Under the pieces are notes generated by a model. The model saw only the letters and a program-made list of their open reading frames with translations. It did not search any database and was not told where the DNA came from. A stretch of DNA of 64,000 nucleotides, taken from the NCBI GenBank assembly GCA_006969385.1, contig CP030884.1, forward strand, positions 1,364,001 through 1,428,000, read 5' to 3'. Position numbers and translations under genes: made by a program. Position 1 is the stretch's first letter. Each line of letters opens with the position of its first letter. Origin of the DNA: Planctomycetaceae bacterium (GTDB lineage: Bacteria; Planctomycetota; Phycisphaerae; UBA1845; UTPLA1). Below are positions 33,725 through 42,430 of this stretch, piece by piece.

Positions 33725-35665
33725 ATGAGCCAGCCCGCCGCCGCGCGCGATAACTCGGCCACCATGCTCGACTACGCCAATGCCGAATCGGCGGGTGCCC
33801 GTCAACCATTGGCGACTTGGCGCTTTTTTCTCGGTGCGCTGTTGATTGCCGTTGCCGTCGCGTCGACGGTCACGCTGGTGGTATCGCACTTCGGCGTGAT
33901 TGACGCACCCGGCTGCGGCAAGGGTGGCGGTTGTGCCGAGGCTGCCAGCAGCGAGTGGGGCAAGGTTCCGCTCGGCAGCGTTGAAGTTCCCGTCTCGTTC
34001 CTCGGTTGTTCGTACTTTATCGCGTTGTTTGTCGCGTGGTGGTTTTGCCGCCGCGGCGTTCCCAATCTATTGTTGTGGTTCATGCGGCTGGGGGTACTCG
34101 TTTCCGCCGGCTTTATCACGTTGATTTTCACGAAGGACTTGTTCTGCATGTACTGTCTTGCCGCTCATATTTCCAACATCGCTTGCTGGCTGCTCGTTGA
34201 AACCGCTCGACCGCAGCGCTCTTCCTCTTGGCGACCCGTCTGGTCATTGGTCGCGATCTTTGTCATCGCCATGTCGGGCCTGATGTTCGCCAACTCGCGC
34301 GCCGAGGCCGCCTTCCTCGCAGACCAAGACAAGAAGCTTGAGGAATCGCAACAAGAGATCATCAAAAAGAACGAAGAAAAGGCGAAGTTACTTGCCGAGC
34401 GCGAAGCTAAGAAAGCCGCCGCCAAAAAAGACGATCCCAATGGCAAACCGTGGGACGGTGGCTTCACCGGTCGCTACCTGCTCGGCCCCGACAAAGCCAA
34501 GGTGCGCATCGTGATGATCACGGACTATCAATGTCCGGACTGTCACCGCATCGAAGGCGAAGTGATGGAATTCGTGAAAGCGAACAAGCAAGTCTCGCTT
34601 TCGATCAAACACTTCCCCATGTGCAAAGATTGCAACCCCAATTTTCAGGAGCGCAACTTGCACCCCAACGCCTGTTGGGCGGCGCGCGCCGCGGAAGCGG
34701 CCGGGTTGCTCGGCGGTAATGGCGATTTCTGGACGATGCACGACTGGCTCTTTGAGATGAAAGGCGTGTTCGACGCCGATCAACTGCGGGCCAAGATCAA
34801 GGAAATGGGCTTTGAGCCGCAGGAATTCTTCAACGAGATGACGTCGGATAAGACGCTCAATCTCGTGCAAGGCGATATCGAACAAGCTATCTGGCTCGGC
34901 CTGCACTTCACGCCGATGGTCTTTATCAACGGCGTCGAAGTCAAAGGTGTCTTCGGTCGTAACGCCGTCCCGCGCGCGGCGCAGGCGATTCTCGATTCCG
35001 ATCCGCCGCGCATGACGGCCGAACTCGACGACCCGCCACCGGCAGCCACCAAGCTGGTCGAAGATTGGGCGTCGCAATATTCGCGCCGCTTGCCGCCCGA
35101 CAACACCGATTGGCCGATGGGCAACGGCAGCAAGGTGCGCATCGATGTTTACGCCGACTATCAGGAACCGTATTCGGCCAAGGCCGATGCCGAGATTCGC
35201 GCATGGATGAAGGGCCGCACTGACGCGACGTACGTCTATCGCCACTTCCCGGTCGACGAAGCGTGTAACGACGTCACCACGCGCACGATCTTTCCGAAGT
35301 CGTGTATCGCTCACCAAGCGGCTGTCGCCGCAGGTTTGCTCGGCGGTAGCGATGCGTTCTGGAAAATGCACGCGGCACTTTACGAGAATCAATCGGACGT
35401 CAGCATCGACTTCGTCCGTCAGCAAGCCAAGAACATCGGCCTCGATGTTAACGCGTTTAATGCCAAGTACGCTTCCGATGAAGCCAATGCCGTCATCATG
35501 GAAGACGCTCGTGGATGTAAGGCCACCAAAGAAGCCAAAAACACGCTGCTCTATCGCGGCGGCATCCCGACGATCTACATCAACGGTAAAGTCGTCCCGC
35601 GCTGGCGGCTGGGCGATAGTGTGTTTATCAAGGAAATACTAGATAACGCAGCGGGGGAACAGTAA
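33725..35665 (+). CDS. VKOR-DsbA-DsbA fusion, oxidative protein folding
   Basis: 646 residues in three parts. Residues about 28-205 are a VKOR-like membrane domain: Cys64 and Cys70 (CGKGGGC), Ser/Cys around GCSYF (Cys95), and the active CxxC at Cys141/Cys144 (CMYC). A charged linker with KKLEESQQEIIKKNEE (about 205-245) follows. The first thioredoxin/DsbA domain has CPDC (270-273) and cis-Pro in TPMVFING. The second has the same fold (DAFWKMHAALYEN, IPTIYING) but EPYS (481-484) where CxxC should be. VKOR-thioredoxin fusions reoxidise their own disulfide carrier with quinone outside the membrane; the second domain may only bind substrate. A terminator follows. Confidence 0.93.
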   Translation: MSQPAAARDNSATMLDYANAESAGARQPLATWRFFLGALLIAVAVASTVTLVVSHFGVIDAPGCGKGGGCAEAASSEWGKVPLGSVEVPVSFLGCSYFIALFVAWWFCRRGVPNLLLWFMRLGVLVSAGFITLIFTKDLFCMYCLAAHISNIACWLLVETARPQRSSSWRPVWSLVAIFVIAMSGLMFANSRAEAAFLADQDKKLEESQQEIIKKNEEKAKLLAEREAKKAAAKKDDPNGKPWDGGFTGRYLLGPDKAKVRIVMITDYQCPDCHRIEGEVMEFVKANKQVSLSIKHFPMCKDCNPNFQERNLHPNACWAARAAEAAGLLGGNGDFWTMHDWLFEMKGVFDADQLRAKIKEMGFEPQEFFNEMTSDKTLNLVQGDIEQAIWLGLHFTPMVFINGVEVKGVFGRNAVPRAAQAILDSDPPRMTAELDDPPPAATKLVEDWASQYSRRLPPDNTDWPMGNGSKVRIDVYADYQEPYSAKADAEIRAWMKGRTDATYVYRHFPVDEACNDVTTRTIFPKSCIAHQAAVAAGLLGGSDAFWKMHAALYENQSDVSIDFVRQQAKNIGLDVNAFNAKYASDEANAVIMEDARGCKATKEAKNTLLYRGGIPTIYINGKVVPRWRLGDSVFIKEILDNAAGEQ

Positions 35666-35744
35666 AGACTGACCAGGAAAAAAGAAATGCCCTGCGACCA
35701 TGTTGTGTCGGGATACTGTGTTGTTTTGTGCAACGATCCCAATA

Positions 35745-35788
35745 AAGCAAAAGCCGCAGTCGCCATCGCGACTGCGGCTTTTGCTTTT
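35745..35788 (+). terminator. Strong intrinsic terminator
   Basis: AAGCAAAAGCCGCAGTCGC and GCGACTGCGGCTTTTGCTT form a perfect 19-base stem around CATC, about 80 bases after the VKOR fusion; A's before and T's after make it usable from both sides. Confidence 0.88.
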
Positions 35789-35851
35789 ACCGATATGTTC
35801 AAATCATAATCGTTGAGACAACCACGATAGGCGGTAGATCATGGGTAGCTC

Positions 35852-35873
35852 GTAGGTCAGGTGATAACCTGAC
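35852..35873 (+). repeat. Solo REP-like element (GTAG + hairpin)
   Basis: GTAG is followed by GTCAGGTGATAACCTGAC, a perfect seven-base stem with a GATA loop. The following bases (TCTGCCACGAGCGAC) match the left inner part of the two complete elements at 44794 and 45396, but no inverted partner is found within 150 bases, so it is a truncated copy. Confidence 0.75.
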
Positions 35874-35931
35874 TCTGCCACGAGCGACTCGCGAATTCAA
35901 AAGTTCGCCACTCTGACGCACAACTCTCTTT

Positions 35932-36013
35932 ATCCCATTAGGGATCAACAAAAAGTAACCACGCGTTTCAACGCGTGGGCGCAATGGAAGAGAAATTGTT
36001 GTCCCGTAGGGAC
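35932..36013. repeat. Triple palindrome block
   Basis: Three palindromes follow each other: ATCCCATTAGGGAT (35932-35945), CCACGCGTTTCAACGCGTGG (35959-35978) and GTCCCGTAGGGAC (36001-36013). The outer two, with their flanks, are inverted relative to each other, so the block folds as a symmetrical structure about the central hairpin. Confidence 0.65.
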
Positions 36014-36093
36014 TGAAAGGATTCATTCAGAAAATCACCGCACTCATTCGCGCGACGCGCAGCAAGAGCAGCGATTGCAAGGGCGATTCTGCG

Positions 36094-36234
36094 GTAGGGT
36101 AGATGATAACCTGACGCCGCCACCGGCGAAATGGACCTTAGCTATTACAACCAATGATCATTTCATCACGTTCAAAGTGAATAATTAGACTCAATTGCGA
36201 CCCGCGCCCTTTGTCAGGTTATCACCTGACCTAC
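36094..36234. repeat. REPIN-like element, diverged copy
   Basis: The left end (36094-36115) is a decayed GTAG-hairpin, the right end (36213-36234) an intact inverted copy, GTCAGGTTATCACCTGAC then CTAC. Its length is 141 bases. The interior is largely unlike that of the copies at 44794 and 45396. The right GTAG supplies the stop codon of the methyltransferase gene. Confidence 0.7.
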
Positions 36235-36890
36235 GCCTCGTGCTGCTTGCTTTCTTCAAACCGCAAATGCCGCGCATACGCCGGTGGCACGTTAACCAAA
36301 ATCAACTGTCGATCGATCTCATACCGCTCAATTAAGTCACCCACCAGCGCCGACACCTGCGTCACCCGTCGGCGCGTCTTGCCATTAATCGACCAGCGCA
36401 ACAGCCGTCGCGCCGCGGCGTATTCGAAGTAGCTATACGTGCCGTCGGGTTTAAGTAGCCGTTGAATGCACGCCAGAATATCCGTCACCAATGGCGGCTC
36501 GAAACCGTTTAACGGCAAGCCCGAAATGATGTAGTCGTAGCGATCTTCCCCTTCGATTGCCTGCATGGGTTGATTCAACAATCGCGCGCGCCCCGCCCGT
36601 GCCGCATCGGCTAGTGGCCCGCTCTCAAAATACCTTTCGCGCAACACCGCCGCGAAGTCGTCGTCTATTTCGCACACATCGATTTCATCTTGCGGACAGA
36701 TGATGCGCGCCAACTCTGCGGTTACCGGTCCCGTGCCCGCGCCAACTTCCAACACCCGCGCCGGTCCGTCATGGCGCGCGTAAGGCCCGATCAGTGCCCG
36801 CGCCAAACCGCGCGAACTCGGCACGATCGAGCCCACCTGTTGCGGCGCGGCAAGGAAGCGCTTCAGAAATGGAATGCTGGAAGTAGCCAT
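36231..36890 (-). CDS. SAM-dependent methyltransferase, PmtA-like
   Basis: 219 residues from the ATG at 36890. FLKRFLAAPQQVGSIVPSSR at the N-terminus is typical of phospholipid N-methyltransferases of the PmtA type; VLEVGAGTGPVTAELAR is the SAM-binding motif I and IDVCEIDDDFAAVLRERYF the acidic loop; YDYIISGLPLNGF gives the GLP motif of that family. It would methylate phosphatidylethanolamine toward phosphatidylcholine or act on another polar lipid. A TTG eight codons upstream is possible. The stop codon TAG is the tail of the adjoining REP-like element, meaning that the element inserted at or reshaped the gene end. Confidence 0.83.
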   Translation of the reverse strand: MATSSIPFLKRFLAAPQQVGSIVPSSRGLARALIGPYARHDGPARVLEVGAGTGPVTAELARIICPQDEIDVCEIDDDFAAVLRERYFESGPLADAARAGRARLLNQPMQAIEGEDRYDYIISGLPLNGFEPPLVTDILACIQRLLKPDGTYSYFEYAAARRLLRWSINGKTRRRVTQVSALVGDLIERYEIDRQLILVNVPPAYARHLRFEESKQHEA

Positions 36891-36939
36891 GCGAACGTTA
36901 CTAACAGGTATCAATAGTAAATAAGCAACTCAAGAAACT

Positions 36940-36970
36940 GGGTGCCCCTACCCTTCCAGGGCTGGGGGAC
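36940..36970. repeat. GGGTGCCCC hairpin repeat
   Basis: GGGTGCCCCTACCCTTCCAG then GGCTGGGGGAC, the same unit as at 649 and 808, in the short gap between the PmtA-like gene and the RNase H gene. Confidence 0.7.
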
Positions 36971-36988
36971 TAATTCGCGCGCGACCCA

Positions 36989-37438
36989 TCACTCCGCCCC
37001 CACCGCAATCTCATCACACGCGATGTAATCATCTTGGGCGTCCATCGCCAAATTCGCGAGTTGATCGGCGCGCTTGTTCTCTTCGCGGCGCACGTGCTTT
37101 ACCTCCCACGTGGGGATCAGCTTCAGCTTACCCACCACATCGCTAAACAGCGGCTTGAGGTTCGCATTCTTCACGCGGTACTCGCCGTTGATTTGTTTGA
37201 CCATCAACTCGCTATCCGCGAAGACCGTCAACATCTGCACCTTGCCGCGAATGGCAACGTCCAACCCGCGCACCAGGCCGGTGTATTCGGCCATGTTGTT
37301 CGTCATTTCGCCGAGCCAGAAGCCCGCTTCAAAAATCGCTTCGTTATTGGCAGCATCGACCAGCGACACGCCGGCGCCGGCCGGCCCCGGGTTGCCGCGC
37401 GCGCCGCCGTCCACGTTGAGAATGGCTTTGTTAATCAT
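36989..37438 (-). CDS. Ribonuclease HI-type protein
   Basis: 149 residues from the ATG at 37438. The D-E-D-D catalytic set is present: Asp10 (NVDGGARGNPGPAG), Glu51 (TNNMAEYTGL), an Asp in VFADSELMVKQI and the last Asp in ENKRADQLANLAMD. It cuts the RNA strand of RNA-DNA hybrids. The wording (GGARGNPGPAG, DSELMVKQINGEY) is closer to the archaeal-like/RnhA group found in Gram-positives than to E. coli RnhA, and the basic protrusion is absent. An upstream start is open but adds no conserved sequence. Confidence 0.92.
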   Translation of the reverse strand: MINKAILNVDGGARGNPGPAGAGVSLVDAANNEAIFEAGFWLGEMTNNMAEYTGLVRGLDVAIRGKVQMLTVFADSELMVKQINGEYRVKNANLKPLFSDVVGKLKLIPTWEVKHVRREENKRADQLANLAMDAQDDYIACDEIAVGAE

Positions 37439-37641
37439 GCCGCAACTGTAGCTGGAGAAACGGGAATACGGAAGCAACCGCGGCACCGCGCCCCGTGATC
37501 ACAAGAATCCCGACCGTGCCGCAAATCTGAGGCACGCGACCAATCCGAGCCGCGCCCGTAAGGAAGCAGTCCGCTATCGATGTGGAGGGATTATTGAGTT
37601 GCAGAAAAATTCGGCGTGGCTTGCCGACCAACCCGCCAGGC

Positions 37642-38378
37642 CTAGCTTGCCGGTGCCGTCTCCGCATAAAGAATGCGACCGCACACGTTGCACAGTACCG
37701 CTTCATCGCGCGAAAGCACGTTGTTCACCTGCTCGATGGTGATCGCCATGTTGCAGCCTTCGCAGGCATATTCCTGCCGTCGCGGATGGGTGCGCATGAT
37801 CATCGCCATCGCTTCGCCATCGTTCTTCGAGGCAACGCGCGTGAACATGTCGATCAATTCCGGTGGGATACCTTCGGCCGCCGCGTCGCGTTCGGTGCGC
37901 AGCTTGTTGAGGCGATTGCTGGCTTTATCTTCGGCTTCTTTGGCCGTCTGTTCATTCTCGACCAGCTTCGACTTCTCGGCTTCAATCTCATCCTGGATCG
38001 CAGCGATCTGCTTGTTCAGCTCGTCGATCTCGCCGAGGTAATTCAAAACCTGCTCTTCGGTTTTGCTGTTGTCGGCCTTAAACGTGTTGAGTTCGGTGAG
38101 AACGGAAGAGTATTCTTTTGATTCTTGGCGGTATTGAGGGATTCGCGCAGCTTGGTGATGTGATCGTCGTGGCTGCGGACTTCGAGTTGCAGCCTGTCTG
38201 CCTCTTTTTGCTTGCTGTGCTTATCGCGTTCCAGCTTGTCGATCTTTGCTTCCAGATCCGAGATCGTTTTCTCGCGCTTTTCGCACACCCGCCTCTTGCG
38301 ATCGATGCCGCGCTGGATGTCCGCGATTTGTATTTCGATTTCTTGAAGATTGTGGAGGGCTTCGATTGTAGCGCCCAT
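37642..38378 (-). pseudogene. Zinc-ribbon coiled-coil protein (CT398-like), frameshifted
   Basis: Two frames together make one protein of about 245 residues. The N-terminal part, from ATG 38378 (AGGGGA upstream), is a coiled coil (HNLQEIEIQIADIQRGIDRK) up to SLNTAKNQK near 38120; the reading then must move by one base to continue EYSSVLTELNTFKADNSKTE and on to a C4 zinc ribbon (CEGC...CNVC, near 37760 and 37690). The shift falls in a four-base A run (T's at 38116-38119); five A's would restore NQKEYSSVL, which is the conserved family motif. The family is widespread and of uncertain function. It may be a sequencing or assembly indel rather than a dead gene. Confidence 0.8.
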
Positions 38379-38597
38379 GCGAGCGATTCCCCTTAACAGC
38401 AGACCAGCAAAAAGTTTACCAACACCACCTCTCTATATTATGACAACGCGGAGGCGAACGATCAACGCCCACAATGTTGAATCGTCCGCCCCCGCATATT
38501 TGGAAGGCTGCGTGAGATGTTTTTTGGCCGGTCGTCATTGGCGTTTGAATGGCCTTAGCAGGCCACTCGACGCACCAATTACGGCCGATTCGCACCG

Positions 38598-39709
38598 CTA
38601 AATCGCAACGCGGGGCAAATCTCTGCTGGCTGCTTCGCTCGTCGTCGCGGCTTGCGCCTGTCCGAGCGTGTGTCGGATTTCCAGCCGACCGGGAACCAAA
38701 TACTCCACCGGTCGCGAACCCGGACGCGCTTCCTGCATCAGCTTGGCCGCCCACGGTGCCAGATCTTCCGTGGACGTCTCATACGCCGTGATGCCCTGTT
38801 CGCTCGGTAGCGCGTCGCCCAAATCGGCGATGCAACAGACTGCTAGCTTGCCCGCGCGCCAAGCAGCCGTGGCGTTGGCATCATGCAGGAAGGCGTCGAG
38901 CGCCTTTGACCCGACCAGAATGAGGCCATGATCCTCACCTGCCGAGTCCGCAATCGGCACGCCGTACCGCGCCGACGCCGTTCGCGCCCCATTCAGCACC
39001 GCGTCGGTCTCGCGCGACGCGATTGTGGTTCGCAAACCGACCGACTTACAACCCAGCCGCATCAGATGCTCGGCCAGCCGAAAGCCCGCGTCGACAAAAT
39101 CGACGGTGCAAGCATTGAGTTTGGGCGACTCGGCACAACCACCGACGACGACCATGCTGGTCTGCCGTCGCTGCGCTTGGGCCAAAAGGCGATTATCGAT
39201 CTCAAACGGTTCGCTCAGCGTGCGCTCCGCGACCATGAACAGACCGGCAGTTTTGCCGCGTTGCGTGCTGGGCCAATCGCGTAGCGATAGGGGCCGTTCG
39301 TCCGCGCGGGGCCGGTTTGCAATTCGCTACCGCTCTCGGCCTGCATAAAGCTGGCGAGTTGCTGGCAAAGCTTGGTCGAAAGATCCGCGCCGGGGCAGAA
39401 AAACGTCTGCCCGCGTTGGGTCTGATCGCAGTTGGGCGCCGTCGAGTCGGCCACATACGTCCCCTGGCCAATCCGGCGTTCTAGCAAACCTTCGGCTGTC
39501 AGGTCGCTAAGTGCCTTATTCACCGTCTTGGCGTTGACACCAAACATCCGTCCGAGCGTGCGCTCGCCGGGCAACTTGGGGCCGAAGTCGCCATTCTCGA
39601 TGGCCGCCCGCATCTGTTCGCGGAGGCGCTGAAACTTGTAGCTCAGGCGCTTCGGTCGGGCGGTATCGGGGAAATTTTCCGGTTCGGGCGTGTCAGCATG
39701 TCGAAACAT
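38598..39709 (-). pseudogene. GntR-type regulator with LacI-like sensor domain, frameshifted
   Basis: The first frame, from ATG 39709 (GGAG upstream), encodes a GntR winged helix: LREQMRAAIENGDFGPKLPG, ERTLGRMFGVNAKTVNKALS, DLTAEGLLERRIGQGTYVAD. The second frame (stop at 38598) encodes a periplasmic-binding-like sensor: TSMVVVGGCAESP, FVDAGFRLAEHLMRLGCKSV, LILVGSKALDAFL. They join if one A is added to the four-A run at 39254-39251, giving NAAKTAGLFMVAERTL. About 370 residues would result, a known GntR-LacI layout for sugar-responsive repressors. Either a base is missing from the sequence or the gene is inactive. Confidence 0.75.
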
Positions 39710-39953
39710 CACGGCAGTCTCCTTCCGGGCAGCAGCACCTCAGCAAGCAGAGCTGGGTGGTGGTGCACCGAAGTGAGACTATGCACAGGCCATGCCAAAC
39801 CCCAAAAACATCGATTTCAGGCTAATAATTGAGTTAAGAGCCGCCGACGTGGGCAATATTTCTTTTTGAACCGCCCCATTTCGGACGCATTGGGGAATTG
39901 TGTACCCAAGTTTTCTTATTCGAATTTAGATGGGGGAATGCGGGCGGTTGGGG

Positions 39954-40982
39954 CTAGTCTTGCGGTTCGCTGACCCCTAGGCCGGGGCCGGTCGGCAGCC
40001 GCAAGACGCCATTCCCAACCCCTAGACCACCGAAAACTGGATCTTTGAGCAATACGTGGCCGTCAAGGTCGAGGTAATCCACCAGCGCCCCCAACTGCGC
40101 CGCAGCAGTAATCGAAAGGGCACTCTCTTGCATACAGCCGATCATAATCGATAATCCCAACGACCTTGCGGCCTGTATCATCGCCAAGGCTGGGGTTATT
40201 CCCCCGCACTTACCCAACTTAATATTGATTGCATCAACGCAACTTGCCACGTGGGCAACATCCTGCAATACCACGCAACTCTCATCCGCCATCAGGGGAA
40301 TATCCACCGCCTCGCGCAGGCGCCGCCAATCGTCAGGTGTCGCATTGGGCACCAACGGCTGCTCTATCAGGTCGATATCAAATTGAGACAGGGTTTTCAG
40401 GGCTGAAATCGCCGCATCGACCGACCAGGCGCAGTTGCCATCGATGCGAATCTTGTGGTCGGGCGCTACCTCGCGGACGGCGGCCAGAATCTCCGCATCG
40501 CGGTCATGCCCCACTTTTAGCTTGAACGCCGGGAAATCGAGATGCTGCCGAGCCAAATCTGCCATGCGCTCGGGCTCGTCGATGCCGATCGAGTACGACG
40601 TTGCCGGATGGCCGGTCGATGGTACTCCGAGCAATTGGGTGACCGGTATGCCCAGCCGCTTGCCCATCCAGTCGCACATGGCGACATCAAACGCGGCGAT
40701 GGTCGCGAGCTGGTCGGGAAATCGGCGAACCAGTTCCCAAGTCGCCGCGACGCGCTCGTAGGGCCGCACCCATTCGTTGGCACGTTCGCGAATTGCCGTG
40801 GCCGTCGCGATCGCAGACTCCAGGCTTTGGCCGTAAGTGTCCATGGGCACGGCTTCGCCCCAGCCTTGGACGCTCTCGTGGTCGATTCTGACCCAGAGCG
40901 TTTGTTTGTGGGTGCGCGAGGCCTTGGCCGTGCGGAACGGCACCGCCATCTGCAGATCGAGAAGTTTCCACGAGATATCCAC
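39954..40982 (-). CDS. Enolase-superfamily dipeptide epimerase-like protein
   Basis: 342 residues. The barrel residues are all in place: KLKVG (catalytic Lys pair around residue 155), RIDGN (Asp), DLIEQPL (Glu), LMADES (Asp) and INIKLGKCGG (second Lys), the pattern of the muconate-lactonising subgroup. The capping domain starts MDISWKLLDLQMAVPFRTAK. Dipeptide epimerases convert L-Ala-L/D-Glu and similar dipeptides from cell-wall recycling; other muconate-type reactions cannot be excluded, since specificity sits in the flexible loops. Alone on this strand; the gene to the right is divergent. Confidence 0.87.
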   Translation of the reverse strand: MDISWKLLDLQMAVPFRTAKASRTHKQTLWVRIDHESVQGWGEAVPMDTYGQSLESAIATATAIRERANEWVRPYERVAATWELVRRFPDQLATIAAFDVAMCDWMGKRLGIPVTQLLGVPSTGHPATSYSIGIDEPERMADLARQHLDFPAFKLKVGHDRDAEILAAVREVAPDHKIRIDGNCAWSVDAAISALKTLSQFDIDLIEQPLVPNATPDDWRRLREAVDIPLMADESCVVLQDVAHVASCVDAINIKLGKCGGITPALAMIQAARSLGLSIMIGCMQESALSITAAAQLGALVDYLDLDGHVLLKDPVFGGLGVGNGVLRLPTGPGLGVSEPQD

Positions 40983-41314
40983 AATGCCGATTCAATCTGG
41001 TAAATCGAAATGCTGCAAGTGGGGCGCATTTAAAACTTGGGGAGCTTCAATATTACCCGCGTTATGGCCGCGGGCCGATCCTCGATCCTATTATTCGATC
41101 TGACCGCGCGCCTGCCCGGCTTTGTTGCCATGTGGTTGCCTGCGTGTATTATGACGATTTGGCCAACACGCCGCAGGTGCGGAATGCAGCGATTTCCACA
41201 ATCGCGAAGTCGTGTTAGGATTTTCTGCTTCGCCTGCGGTCTGGCGAATCAAGGTGGTGTCCGGCGGCAATACGCCAACCGGCACGGTATAGCATTGCAT
41301 TGACTGGGAGTCTT
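40983..41314. other. Divergent intergenic region
   Basis: These 332 bases separate the epimerase-like gene from the FabH-like gene and must contain both promoters. I see no hairpin or gene. CGGCATAAC/TATTATG-like AT stretches at 41085-41095 and 41145-41165 are the only hints of a promoter. Confidence 0.35.
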
Positions 41315-42430
41315 ATGTCACTTCGACCCGTTGTTATCGCCGGTACTGGAAGCTTTCTTCCCGGTCCTCCGATCTCGAACGACAAAGTCGAGCAGGTACT
41401 CGGCGAATTGACCGACGCTCCGGCGAAGGTGAAAAGCTTCGTAGGCAATATCGGTCAGAAAATGCTGGACCGAGGCGGCGTCAATACGCGCCATTTTGCG
41501 GTCGACCCCGAAACCGGCGAGATGACGCACAACTTCAGCATGTTGGCCGAACAAGCCGCACGTCGCGCACTCGATATGGCCGGTATGGAGCCGCAAGAAC
41601 TCGACATGGTCATGATTTCCTGCCCGTCGTACGACCAAAGCACGCCGCCGACCAGTGCGTTGCTGCAGGAACGCCTCGGTATTCAAAACGTCGCCGAGTT
41701 TGAGATTCACTCAAACTGTAGTGGCGTCGGCAAGTGCACGCAGATTGCCTTCGATGCCATTCGATCGGGTCGATACAAGTCGGCCCTGATCTCCTATAGT
41801 CAGTTGTCCTCCATCTACCTTCGCAGTTGCTACTTCAACCAACCGAAGATGGATAAGGTTCATGCGGCGCTGCGTTGGATCTTGGCCGACGGTGCCGGCG
41901 CGATGGTCCTGAAAGCCGGTGAAGACGGCGAACCGGAACATCGAATTGTCGATACATTCGTTGAATCTGTCGGTGCGGGTCGCCCGGCCGGTATGGTGGC
42001 CGGTGGTGCCGCTGCCGACTTGATGAAGCCCGACCATCAAATCCCCGAACTCTACGGCGAAGGCGAACACCACCTGTGGCAGGACTTCACCGCCGTGAAT
42101 GAGAACGCCGCCCCGCTGCTGTTGCAGGGTCTGCTTAACTTCACGACGCGGATGAAGATCGACCCCAGCACGGTCGATCACTACGTGGTCTCGATTCCGA
42201 CGACGCAGCTTTACGAAGATCACATCCCGGCGTTCCTCGACAAGCTGGGCATCACGCGCGACAAGATCAAGTTCCGCAGCGATCGCATCGGGTACTGCGG
42301 CGGATCGGCCACGCTGTTGCACTTCGATGAGATGGTTCGCGAAGGCGAAATCAAGAAGGGCGACCTGGCCGTGGTGCACGCGGTGGAGTCCAGCAAGTGG
42401 ATGACGGCCGGCTTCGCGGTTCGATGGTAG
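41315..42430 (+). CDS. FabH-like thiolase-superfamily enzyme
   Basis: 371 residues from the ATG at 41315 (GGGAG just upstream). The thiolase fold is shown by VVIAGTGSFLPGPPISND, FSMLAEQAARRALDMAG and the nucleophile Cys135 in EIHSNCSGVGKC, then RWILADGAGAMVLKAGEDG. In FabH the catalytic His lies in HQAN and the Asn in GNT; here the matching places read VVSIPTTQLYEDHI and GYCGGSATLL, so both residues seem replaced. The enzyme may therefore load or condense acyl groups by a different route. It overlaps the ICMT-like gene by seven bases (ATGGTAG), so both are translated together, perhaps on a lipid or polyketide-like product. Confidence 0.85.
   Translation: MSLRPVVIAGTGSFLPGPPISNDKVEQVLGELTDAPAKVKSFVGNIGQKMLDRGGVNTRHFAVDPETGEMTHNFSMLAEQAARRALDMAGMEPQELDMVMISCPSYDQSTPPTSALLQERLGIQNVAEFEIHSNCSGVGKCTQIAFDAIRSGRYKSALISYSQLSSIYLRSCYFNQPKMDKVHAALRWILADGAGAMVLKAGEDGEPEHRIVDTFVESVGAGRPAGMVAGGAAADLMKPDHQIPELYGEGEHHLWQDFTAVNENAAPLLLQGLLNFTTRMKIDPSTVDHYVVSIPTTQLYEDHIPAFLDKLGITRDKIKFRSDRIGYCGGSATLLHFDEMVREGEIKKGDLAVVHAVESSKWMTAGFAVRW

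Noticed and set aside
34388..35425. 345-residue minus-strand frame opposite the VKOR fusion
   Set aside because: Shadow of a well-identified gene; composition is His/Arg-rich and featureless.
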